A stretch of DNA of 5,717 nucleotides, taken from assembly GCA_018679295.1 (NCBI GenBank), contig JAHHLP010000466.1, positions 1 to 5,717 of the forward strand, written 5' to 3'. This document shows positions 1 through 5,677 of this stretch, one piece after another. The position numbers were made by a program, and so were the translations under genes. Under the pieces are notes generated by a model, which was given only the letters and a program-made list of their open reading frames with translations, was not told where the DNA came from and searched no databases. Origin of the DNA: Rhodothermia bacterium. Lineage in GTDB: Bacteria > Bacteroidota > Rhodothermia > Rhodothermales > JABDKH01. How positions within the stretch are numbered: position 1 is the stretch's first letter; each line of letters starts with the position of its first letter.

Positions 1-30
1 CTTTCACGGAGCCCGTGCACCCTTTTTCTC
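1..30 (+). terminator. Weak possible terminator of a gene left of the window
   Basis: A 5-bp inverted repeat (CACGG at 5-9, CCGTG at 13-17, 3-nt loop) is followed after five bases by a run of five T at 23-27. This would be a small rho-independent terminator for plus-strand transcription entering from the left. The stem is short and the T run is displaced, so it could be chance. No coding sequence enters from the left in a way that can be confirmed. Confidence 0.2.
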
Positions 31-34
31 ACTT

Positions 35-82
35 CGTTTCCCGGAAACGCGCCTTGACAGACCCGTCCCGAGACGGTATGAC
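35..82 (+). promoter_or_regulatory. Sigma70-like promoter with palindromic operator candidates
   Basis: TTGACA at 54-59 (perfect -35 box) is followed after exactly 17 bases by TATGAC at 77-82 (4 of 6 match to the -10 consensus). Two palindromes sit on it. One is a 15-bp perfect palindrome at 35-49 (arms CGTTTCC/GGAAACG around one C), directly upstream of the -35 box. The other has arms CCGTC/GACGG at 63-67 and 72-76 and fills the spacer between the two boxes. Such placement is typical of repressor or activator operators. No convincing plus-strand gene lies downstream, so the transcript, if any, may be a short RNA ending in the hairpin at 155-187. It could also be fortuitous. Confidence 0.35.
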
Positions 83-147
83 TTGCTCACCGTGTAGACT
101 ATTCGAAGTCAAGACCTACTTAACGAAAACAAAAACGGCATTCGCGA

Positions 148-187
148 AACAGAAAACGCCGGAGCCATTTCGAATGACTCCGGCGTT
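148..187 (-). terminator. Rho-independent terminator of the T9SS exoprotein gene
   Basis: A perfect 10-bp GC-rich inverted repeat (AACGCCGGAG at 155-164, CTCCGGCGTT at 178-187) encloses a 13-nt loop. Read on the minus strand, the stem is followed by TTCTGTTT, and together with the stem's own 3' TT this gives a T-rich exit. It begins 52 nt after the stop codon of the minus-strand gene, the expected place for its terminator. On the plus strand the bases after the stem are only moderately T-rich (CCTTTGG), so plus-strand termination would be weaker. Confidence 0.75.
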
Positions 188-239
188 CCTTTGGCTGTTC
201 GGCCTGTTCAGACCGATGGTAGCTTCAGCAGCGGCTACC

Positions 240-1457
240 TCACTTCACTAGCATCACGGCGGATGAACGAATCTCATACTCCCCGGAAGCGCGAATCATG
301 TAGAGGCCGGTCGACAAGGATGAAGCATCTACGTTGAACGTCTGGACTGCACCACTCTCGATCGCCCCACGGTACACATCGAGCACTCTCCGCCCAAGCA
401 GATCAAACAGCGCTATGTCCACATTTTGGCTGCGTTGTACCGAGAGAGTGACAGAAGTGGACGGGTTGAACGGATTCGGATAAGCAGCGCCGAGCCGGAA
501 TGACTCAGGAGACTCCACCGCAACCTCTATTGACTCGGAATAGTTGAAAGACCCATCCAGATCCACGATCCGCAACCTTAGCTCGTGCTGTCCCGACGGC
601 AGCGCGTCGATCGTGAAGGCATACTCACGCAGCGCGGACGATTCACCCGCTGCGGGCAGGAACGCGACCTCTCTCCACTCCGCCTGAGTTTCCGTGAGGC
701 TGCTGCGGTGTTCCAAGCCAAATCCAAGGGTCGACTGCTCTGAGGCCGTCTGCCACGACACGTGCGCGGAGCTGCCGTCGATAACGGCGTCGAATTCAGA
801 GAGCTCGACGGGGAGGCCACAACCGCCGGACGTTACATAGGTAATCGCTCCGATGTCCCAATCCTGGGCATTGCTGCCAATAGCCGTGTCGAACTGGATA
901 GCACCGACGTTGGTGAAATCGGCTCCGCCACCCGCTATGGCTGAGAAAGAGCTATAGCATATCGTCTGCAGACCGGTCCCGCCAGTAGAGATCGGGTCGA
1001 CTGATGACGCGTTGGAACCGTCCGTATGGACCAACATTCTAGCCTCGAAGTTTGCGCTCCGGTTCGCTGTGATATTGAACTGGAAGGCGTTGGCTCCACC
1101 GGTCGTGAGATCGAGGCCGCCGAGGCCTGTCGCGTCAAACGTTAGCGGATCGTTGTCCCCGTCCCAGTCAATCGCGACCCAGCTGTCGTCAGCACCCCGC
1201 GTAAATGTCGCCGTTCCTGTACCGGGCACCGACATGGCCGCCGACGACCCGATCGTACCGGCCGTGAAAATCATGTTTCGAAATGTGCCTATGACTGAAA
1301 CGCCGCCGTTGGCGTTAGAACTCGTCACTACTGAGTTCACCGACTGCGGTCCCGCTGTAAACAGGTCGACCGTCTGAGCATCGGCAGGTGAAGTGGCAAG
1401 TAGTGCAATCGAAGCAACTGCCGCGATGGCAAACGTCGACCAGTAGCTAGCTTTCAT
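240..1457 (-). CDS. Secreted protein with T9SS C-terminal sorting domain
   Basis: This encodes 405 residues of unknown specific function, exported and probably surface-attached or released by type IX secretion. Residues 1-27 form a classical Sec signal peptide: Lys2, a hydrophobic core about 9-22, and a likely cut after ADA27. Residues about 30-210 look like a beta-sandwich, with 'WDGDNDP' at 98-104, 'GLGGLDLT' at 111-118 and 'DFTNVGAIQFD' at 180-190. This pattern resembles a domain common in PEP-CTERM exoproteins. Cys167 and Cys213 could form a disulfide. Residues 215-315 (LPVELSEFDA…SWQTASEQ) form the usual Ig/fibronectin-like linker before the sorting domain. Residues 320-405, with YPNPFNPST at 326-334, FDLLGRRV at 351-358 and GLYMIRA at 384-390, are the type A Por sorting domain. 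The ATG at 1457 was chosen because it places the signal peptide at the N-terminus. The frame stays open upstream to a GTG at 1541, but that would bury the signal. No clear Shine-Dalgarno precedes the ATG, as is common in Bacteroidota. It is monocistronic, with its own promoter and terminator. Confidence 0.9.
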   Translation of the reverse strand: MKASYWSTFAIAAVASIALLATSPADAQTVDLFTAGPQSVNSVVTSSNANGGVSVIGTFRNMIFTAGTIGSSAAMSVPGTGTATFTRGADDSWVAIDWDGDNDPLTFDATGLGGLDLTTGGANAFQFNITANRSANFEARMLVHTDGSNASSVDPISTGGTGLQTICYSSFSAIAGGGADFTNVGAIQFDTAIGSNAQDWDIGAITYVTSGGCGLPVELSEFDAVIDGSSAHVSWQTASEQSTLGFGLEHRSSLTETQAEWREVAFLPAAGESSALREYAFTIDALPSGQHELRLRIVDLDGSFNYSESIEVAVESPESFRLGAAYPNPFNPSTSVTLSVQRSQNVDIALFDLLGRRVLDVYRGAIESGAVQTFNVDASSLSTGLYMIRASGEYEIRSSAVMLVK

Positions 1458-1612
1458 GATAATACCGTGGTTGTGTGGGAATGTCGCATGGGACTCACGA
1501 GGCGACCTTGTGACAAAAGACCCATTCAGGGCAACGGGCACTTAGCGGATACGAAATCAGGCGGTCAGCCGCGGTAGGGGTGGGAACTCCGGCTATGGGA
1601 GTGAGGGACTGA

Positions 1613-1642
1613 ATTTTACCAAAAGCGAGCCCATCTCGTCAA
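1613..1642 (-). promoter_or_regulatory. Probable promoter of the T9SS exoprotein gene
   Basis: Read on the minus strand, TTGACG (complement of 1637-1642) is followed after 18 bases by TAAAAT (complement of 1613-1618), both 5 of 6 matches to sigma70 boxes. Transcription would start near 1606, leaving a leader of about 150 nt before the ATG at 1457. The first bases of that leader could fold into a 5-bp hairpin (1586-1590 with 1598-1602). The distance to the gene is longer than usual, so a closer, less consensus-like promoter cannot be excluded. Confidence 0.4.
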
Positions 1643-1643
1643 G

Positions 1644-1997
1644 TTAGTTGGCTATTACCCCTTTGGTCTCGTTGATTCCTTGTCGTGCGTGACCGACGAC
1701 ACCAACGCCATCTGCAGCGCCAAAGACGTCAACGTACTTCTGAAGATTATCGCCCTCCAGGACAAAAAGTTTACCGGTCTTGCACCTGAGAAGGAGGACG
1801 TTGTCTCGAAAAAGGGCGAATTCGACGGAATCGTAGGCAATACCTACCCAATGATTATCGCTCCGGACGTATACCGCCTCACCCGTGATTAGGCCAGCGA
1901 TACTGGTTCGGGTCTGACTGCCAAGGGCGTGCGGTTGTGTTTGCACAACGCGCCTGAACACGACAGGAAGAGGGTGATCGTATCGGGACCGTATCAT
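1644..1997 (-). CDS. Hypothetical protein, doubtful
   Basis: This is an open frame of 117 residues from an ATG at 1997 (a GTG at 2003 would add two residues), ending in TAA. I do not recognise the family. The central part, about residues 39-90 (EAVYVRSDNHWVGIAYDSVE… then LFVLEGDNLQKYVDVFG), reads like a small beta-rich globular protein. It has no signal peptide, membrane segment or recognised catalytic motif. Third-position GC is only about half, visibly lower than in the operon to the right. That could mean a horizontally acquired gene, a decaying gene or a chance open frame. No Shine-Dalgarno is visible. It would be transcribed divergently from the oxidoreductase operon and in the same direction as the exoprotein gene, whose -35 box lies just after its stop. 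Shorter overlapping frames on both strands (1680-1892 plus, 1655-1840 minus) look less protein-like. Confidence 0.35.
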   Translation of the reverse strand: MIRSRYDHPLPVVFRRVVQTQPHALGSQTRTSIAGLITGEAVYVRSDNHWVGIAYDSVEFALFRDNVLLLRCKTGKLFVLEGDNLQKYVDVFGAADGVGVVGHARQGINETKGVIAN

Positions 1998-2241
1998 AGC
2001 CACACATAAGAACCGGCGAGCGATGCCAACCGCAGCGCTTAAGGTCGGTACTTAGTGTTACCTATGTATTAAGGGAAGCGATCCAAATCACCGTTACAAC
2101 CCTGAGTACTGATTCTTCGTGGCTCGCGGCAACCCTACGCACTGGCTTATATTCGCCGTACTGCTGGCCTCTAGCCCTGCGCCATGCCGGCAAGTTGCAC
2201 CGGATTTCTAATGGCGTGAAGCCCAAACTCGAATCGAAGGC
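1998..2241. other. Intergenic region upstream of the sugar operon
   Basis: This stretch of about 240 bp lies between the doubtful minus-strand ORF and the first operon gene, and presumably holds the operon promoter. The best -10-like strings on the plus strand are TCTAAT at 2207-2212, which would give a leader of about 23 nt, and TATATT at 2148-2153. Neither has a good -35 box at 16-18 bp. I see no tRNA, no long inverted repeat, no riboswitch-like architecture and no convincing short gene. A stop codon (TAA at 2209-2211) closes the operon's first reading frame upstream, so the first gene cannot start earlier than 2242. Confidence 0.4.
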
Positions 2242-3321
2242 ATGACAACAAAGGTTGGAGTCATTGGTGCCGGCGGCATGGCCGGCTACCATATCCAGGG
2301 ATTTAAGAAGGCGGGTGCGGAGGTGACGGCAGTCGCCGATGTGGCCGTGCAGGCCGCGAAACGAGTGGCTTCCAAGTGGGACATTCCGAATGTGTACGAC
2401 GACGTTGGAGACATGCTCGCGGATGCCCCGATTGATGCCGTGTCGATAATCGTTCCCAACAAGTTCCACGCGCCGCTTGCCATCGAGGCTATGGAAGCCG
2501 GCAAGCACGTCTTCTGCGAGAAGCCACCGGCGTTGAATGCGAGCGAGGTCGAGAAGATGATTAAGGCCGCGGAAAAGTCGGGGAAGGTGTTGATGTTCAA
2601 CTTCAACAACCGAGCCCGGCCAGAGTCGTTCGCGATTATGAAGTACATCGAGGATGGAACGGTCGGCCGGATCAACTCCGCACAGGCAAAGTGGGTCAGG
2701 CGAAGGGGCATCCCGGGATTCGGGGGCTGGTTTACGACGAAAGCGCTCGCCGGCGGCGGGCCACTGATCGATTTGCTTCACATGGCCGACCTCGCGCTGT
2801 ACTTCATGGGATACCCGAAACCGGCATACGTCCTAGGACGGACGTTCGATGACTTTATCACCGACAAGAACTTCAAGGGACCGTGGGGAATTCCGGATGT
2901 CGCGGGAGGGGTGACAGACGTAGAGGCGGCGGCTCATGCGCTGGTGACTTTTGAAACGGGCCAAGTCATGTTCATCCAGGCGTCGTGGGCCGAGATGGTC
3001 AAAGGCGAGGAAGTGTCAGTAGTCTTCCAGGGCACAGGTGCGGGAGGCAAAATGGAGCGGCGGTTCGAGCGAGATGGGGTCGACGACGCCGCGGTCGATA
3101 CGTGCGAGCTTTATGTTCAGGAGGGTGGTATCTCTGTTAATCGCGAAATCCTCGTCGAGGAATGTAATGACATGGGTCGGATCCGGTCCGCTTCGAACTT
3201 CATAGGAACAATCGAAGGTAAGGAGGAACCGCTGAACACCCCCGATCAGGCGCTATTGCTGATGAAGGTCATTGACGCATTGTACGAGTCGGCGTCGAGT
3301 GGCAAGCCAGTAGCCTGCTGA
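2242..3321 (+). CDS. Gfo/Idh/MocA family NAD(P)-dependent oxidoreductase
   Basis: This encodes 359 residues, a normal length for the family, predicted cytosolic. Members oxidise or reduce a sugar, inositol or keto-sugar hydroxyl with NAD(P). The N-terminal Rossmann domain (about 1-122) has the dinucleotide loop G9-A-G11-G-M-A14. Asp33 at the end of the second strand fits NAD preference (inference). E93-K94-P95 is the family signature with the catalytic lysine. The C-terminal alpha/beta domain starts about 123 and contains the RRRGIP and WFTTK segments (153-167) typical of one large subgroup. It also has the substrate helix GGGPLIDLLHMADL (171-184). There the usual D-x-G-x-H is shortened to D177-L-L-H180, so Asp and His are three rather than four residues apart. 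This is unusual and may alter activity. The ATG at 2242 is the only possible start, because the frame has a stop at 2209. A GAAGG lies only 1 nt from the ATG, too close for a normal Shine-Dalgarno. It is the first gene of the operon, and the substrate is unknown. Confidence 0.93.
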   Translation: MTTKVGVIGAGGMAGYHIQGFKKAGAEVTAVADVAVQAAKRVASKWDIPNVYDDVGDMLADAPIDAVSIIVPNKFHAPLAIEAMEAGKHVFCEKPPALNASEVEKMIKAAEKSGKVLMFNFNNRARPESFAIMKYIEDGTVGRINSAQAKWVRRRGIPGFGGWFTTKALAGGGPLIDLLHMADLALYFMGYPKPAYVLGRTFDDFITDKNFKGPWGIPDVAGGVTDVEAAAHALVTFETGQVMFIQASWAEMVKGEEVSVVFQGTGAGGKMERRFERDGVDDAAVDTCELYVQEGGISVNREILVEECNDMGRIRSASNFIGTIEGKEEPLNTPDQALLLMKVIDALYESASSGKPVAC

Positions 3322-3402
3322 CCGGCCGGGAGCCGCTGAGGTGAAGCCATCCGAGGCTCGCCCCTCGCTCTCTGGCCGCGCCCGCAGGTATTGATAGATT
3401 CC
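3322..3402 (+). other. GC-rich structured spacer between the two dehydrogenase genes
   Basis: The two dehydrogenase genes are separated by a 93-nt gap. It holds nested inverted repeats: CGGCC at 3323-3327 with GGCCG at 3374-3378, and inside it GAGCC at 3330-3334 with GGCTC at 3355-3359. A competing hairpin pairs CGAGG (3352-3356) with CCTCG (3363-3367). There is no T run, so this is not a standard terminator. It could be an RNA structure that adjusts expression of the two genes, or only GC-rich sequence. A TTG at 3391 lies in frame with the next gene but is not the likely start. Confidence 0.25.
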
Positions 3403-3406
3403 GGAG
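3403..3406 (+). promoter_or_regulatory. Shine-Dalgarno GGAG that decides the 3415 start
   Basis: GGAG lies 8 nt upstream of the ATG at 3415, an ideal distance. It supports this ATG over the in-frame TTG at 3391 upstream and the ATG at 3433 inside the Rossmann strand. Confidence 0.6.
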
Positions 3407-3414
3407 TTCGTGAT

Positions 3415-4590
3415 ATGAACAGAAAGCTCCGCATGGGAATGGTTGGTGGTGGACGCGGCGCGTTCATCGGTCAGGTGCACCGTATGGCCGCCAACCTCGA
3501 CGGAAAGATCGAGCTGGTTGCCGGCTGCTTCTCATCCGATCCCGAGAAATCGCGGCTATCGGGCGATGATTTCTTTCTCGACCCATCCCGCGTCTATGCA
3601 AGTTATCAGGAGATGGCGAAAGCGGAGGCGGCTCTGCCCGAGGACAAGCGCATCGACTTCGTCAGTGTCGTGGTCCGAAACAACCTGCACTACGACGTTT
3701 CGAAAGCGTTTCTGGAGGCGGGTTTCCATGTCGTTTGTGACAAGCCGATGACGTTCGATCTCGCTCAGGCGCTGGAACTTCGGAAGCTGGTTCGAAAGAC
3801 GGGAAGGGTGTTCGCGCTGACGCACAACTACACCGGCTACCCGATGGTAAAGGAGGCGCGCCGATTGGTGCGGGACGGAGAACTGGGCCGACTCCTAAAG
3901 GTGGTCGCCGAGTATCCTCAGGGATACGCTGTGGGAGATATCCAGGGAGGCGCGAGCGAGCAGATCTCCAACTGGAGGGCGGATCCGGCTGTGGCGGGCG
4001 CGTCGAACTGCATCGGCGACATCGGAACCCATGCGCACAACCTCGTTCGCTACGTGTGCGGAATCGAGGTCGAGGAGCTCTGTGCGGAGCTGACGGCTTT
4101 CATTCCCGGCCGCGAGCTGGACGACGACGGAAACATCCTGATTCGGTTTACCGACGGGGTGAAGGGCATCATCTATGCCTCGCAGATCTCCAACGGCGAT
4201 GAGAATGCGTTAAGTATTAGGGTGTACGGAACGAAGGCTTCCATCGAGTGGCACCAGGAGTATCCGAACGACCTGGTCGTCAAGTACGCGGATAAGCCGC
4301 GGCAGGTGTACCGCCGGGGAAACGATTACCTGGGCGAGGCAGCGAAATCGAATACGAGAACACCCTTTGCGCATCCGGAGGGATTTATTGAGGCCTTTGC
4401 CAACATCTACCTGGCGGCGGCGGAAGCGATCGCTGATCATATCGATGGAAATCCGGCGCCTGACGGGGGTTACGACTTCCCGAATGTCGACGATGGCGTT
4501 GCCGGCATGGCCTTCATCGACACTGCCGTGAAAAGCTCAAACTCGACGGAAAAATGGATAAGGTTTCCGGACGTCCTGGCCCACGGCTGA
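3415..4590 (+). CDS. Gfo/Idh/MocA oxidoreductase, sugar-dehydrogenase-like subgroup
   Basis: This encodes 391 residues, predicted cytosolic and NAD(P)-dependent. The Rossmann domain (about 1-135) has the loop G11-G-G13-R-G15-A16 followed by FIGQVHR. The second strand ends in 'GCFSSDPEKS' without the acidic residue typical of strict NAD binding, so NADP is possible (inference). The lysine signature appears as C108-D109-K110-P111 rather than EKP. It is followed by ALTHNYTGYPMV (134-145), characteristic of this subgroup. The catalytic helix is canonical: G201-D202-I-G204-T-H206. Later subgroup landmarks are PGRELDDDGN (231-240), the YGTK strand (271-274) and HPEGFIEAFANIY (320-332). Relatives are widely found beside TIM-barrel isomerases, and levoglucosan dehydrogenase-type enzymes belong to the same broad family. 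The protein is too different from the first dehydrogenase to be a recent duplicate, which suggests a separate step in the pathway. The start is ATG 3415, supported by GGAG 8 nt upstream. The stop is 76 nt before the next gene. Confidence 0.93.
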   Translation: MNRKLRMGMVGGGRGAFIGQVHRMAANLDGKIELVAGCFSSDPEKSRLSGDDFFLDPSRVYASYQEMAKAEAALPEDKRIDFVSVVVRNNLHYDVSKAFLEAGFHVVCDKPMTFDLAQALELRKLVRKTGRVFALTHNYTGYPMVKEARRLVRDGELGRLLKVVAEYPQGYAVGDIQGGASEQISNWRADPAVAGASNCIGDIGTHAHNLVRYVCGIEVEELCAELTAFIPGRELDDDGNILIRFTDGVKGIIYASQISNGDENALSIRVYGTKASIEWHQEYPNDLVVKYADKPRQVYRRGNDYLGEAAKSNTRTPFAHPEGFIEAFANIYLAAAEAIADHIDGNPAPDGGYDFPNVDDGVAGMAFIDTAVKSSNSTEKWIRFPDVLAHG

Positions 4591-4655
4591 GACCGCCCGA
4601 GGTCTTCTCGATCTACGATGCGAAGTCTTTCGAATAAGTACTAGCCATTTGCACT

Positions 4656-4660
4656 AAGGA
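4656..4660 (+). promoter_or_regulatory. Shine-Dalgarno AAGGA of the isomerase gene
   Basis: AAGGA lies 6 nt before the ATG at 4667, a normal spacing. It fixes the start of the isomerase-like gene and shows that this genome uses Shine-Dalgarno initiation for at least part of the operon. Confidence 0.6.
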
Positions 4661-4666
4661 ATAGCG

Positions 4667-5677
4667 ATGCCAAGACCAGTCACCCTTTTCACCGGTCAAT
4701 GGGCCGACCTGCCGATAGAAACGATGCTCGAGAAGGCGAAGCAGTTCGGGTACGACGGCGTCGAGCTGGCATGCTGGGGCGATCACTTTGAAGTGGCGCG
4801 CGCGGTGAGCGACGATACCTACTGCGATGACAAACGAGCGCTGCTGGATAGGCACGGCCTGAGATGCTACGCGATCTCCAATCACCTTGCCGGCCAGGCA
4901 GTGTGCGACAACATCGATGCGCGGCACCAGTCGATACTACCCCCGCACGTGTGGGGTGACGGCGATCCCGAAGGGGTCCGGCAGCGTGCTGCGCAGGAGA
5001 TGATCGACACGGCTCGGGCCGCTAAGAAGTTTGGCGTTTCGGTCGTGAACGGGTTCACGGGCAGCTCCATCTGGCAGTACCTGTACAGCTTTCCTCCCGT
5101 GCCGCCCGACATGATTGCGGCCGGTTTTGCCGACTTCGCGAAGCGCTGGACGCCGATCCTTGACGAGTTCAGTGGCCTCGGTGTTAAGTTTGCGCTTGAG
5201 GTTCACCCCACCGAAATCGCCTTCGACATTGCCTCCGCTGAACGCGCGATTGAGGCGGTCGATGGGCATCCTGCCTTCGGGTTCAACTACGATCCGAGCC
5301 ACCTCGGCTACCAGGGTGTCGACTATGTCGACTTCATCCGGCAGTTCGGCGACCGCATCTTCCATGTGCACATGAAGGACGTGTGGTGGTCGGCCGTCCC
5401 GACGGCTGCCGGTGTTTTCGGGGGTCACACCGACTTCGGCGACGATCGGCGATACTGGGACTTCCGATCGCTCGGGCGGGGGCAGATCGACTTCGAAGAG
5501 ATCATCCGGCAGCTGAACCGCGTCGGCTACGAGGGGCCCCTGTCGGTCGAGTGGGAGGACATCGGGATGGATCGCGAGCACGGAGCGGCTGAGGCCTGCG
5601 ATTTCGTGCGGGCGGTAGACTTCCCGCCGTCGGATGTGGCGTTTGACAGAGCGTTTGACAAGGAGGTGCAGGGGTGA
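4667..5677 (+). CDS. Sugar phosphate isomerase/epimerase-like TIM-barrel protein
   Basis: This encodes 336 residues of the AP-endonuclease-2/xylose-isomerase-like TIM-barrel superfamily (IolE-, YcjR- and LgdB-like), predicted cytosolic and dependent on a divalent metal. Members isomerise, epimerise, dehydrate or beta-eliminate sugars and keto-sugars rather than nicking DNA. The first strand is VTLFTGQWADLP (5-16), then FGYDGVELACWGDH (27-40). The SNHLAGQAVCD (71-81) and VWGDGDPEGVRQRA (95-108) segments mark a specific, widespread subfamily. Probable metal ligands are E178 (ALEVH), D209 (NYDPSH), H233 or H235 (FHVHMKD) and E295 (SVEWED). H212 and K237 are likely active-site residues. The C-terminal 'DFPPSDVAFDRAF' (318-330) is a conserved tail of this subfamily. 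Length is normal. It lies 76 nt after the second dehydrogenase, and its stop overlaps the next start. It probably acts on the keto-product of one of the two dehydrogenases (inference). The exact reaction cannot be read from sequence. Confidence 0.92.
   Translation: MPRPVTLFTGQWADLPIETMLEKAKQFGYDGVELACWGDHFEVARAVSDDTYCDDKRALLDRHGLRCYAISNHLAGQAVCDNIDARHQSILPPHVWGDGDPEGVRQRAAQEMIDTARAAKKFGVSVVNGFTGSSIWQYLYSFPPVPPDMIAAGFADFAKRWTPILDEFSGLGVKFALEVHPTEIAFDIASAERAIEAVDGHPAFGFNYDPSHLGYQGVDYVDFIRQFGDRIFHVHMKDVWWSAVPTAAGVFGGHTDFGDDRRYWDFRSLGRGQIDFEEIIRQLNRVGYEGPLSVEWEDIGMDREHGAAEACDFVRAVDFPPSDVAFDRAFDKEVQG
5660..5668 (+). promoter_or_regulatory. Near-perfect Shine-Dalgarno for the fourth operon gene
   Basis: AAGGAGGTG is a full-length match to the usual anti-Shine-Dalgarno. 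It lies inside the last codons of the isomerase gene, with 7 nt between the GG at 5665-5666 and the GTG at 5674. It makes that GTG a strong start candidate. Confidence 0.65.

Noticed and set aside
218..239. Small hairpin (GGTAGC/GCTACC) just after the exoprotein stop
   Set aside because: It has only six pairs with a 10-nt loop and no T run. The stronger hairpin at 155-187 explains termination.
15..251. Plus-strand open frame of 78 residues starting with GTG
   Set aside because: It runs through the minus-strand terminator hairpin and into the 3' end of the exoprotein gene, has no Shine-Dalgarno and looks like random translation.
1458..1541. Upstream extension of the exoprotein to a GTG at 1541
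   Set aside because: It would put 28 extra residues in front of an obvious signal peptide that begins with the ATG at 1457.
2148..2153. TATATT as the -10 box of the operon promoter
   Set aside because: No acceptable -35 box lies 16-18 bp upstream, and the Bacteroidota-type pattern is only partly met.
2062..2781. Long open frame of 239 residues on the minus strand
   Set aside because: It lies opposite the first dehydrogenase gene, which has clear family motifs, and its translation is rich in Arg, His and Leu without any domain. It is a shadow of a GC-rich gene.
3391..3414. TTG start for the second dehydrogenase
   Set aside because: The ATG at 3415 has a well-placed GGAG and begins just before the Rossmann strand, as in the family. 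The extra eight residues have no support.
4590..4606. Hairpin AGACC/GGTCT at the end of the second dehydrogenase gene
   Set aside because: A five-pair stem without a T run, inside an operon, is not enough for a terminator.
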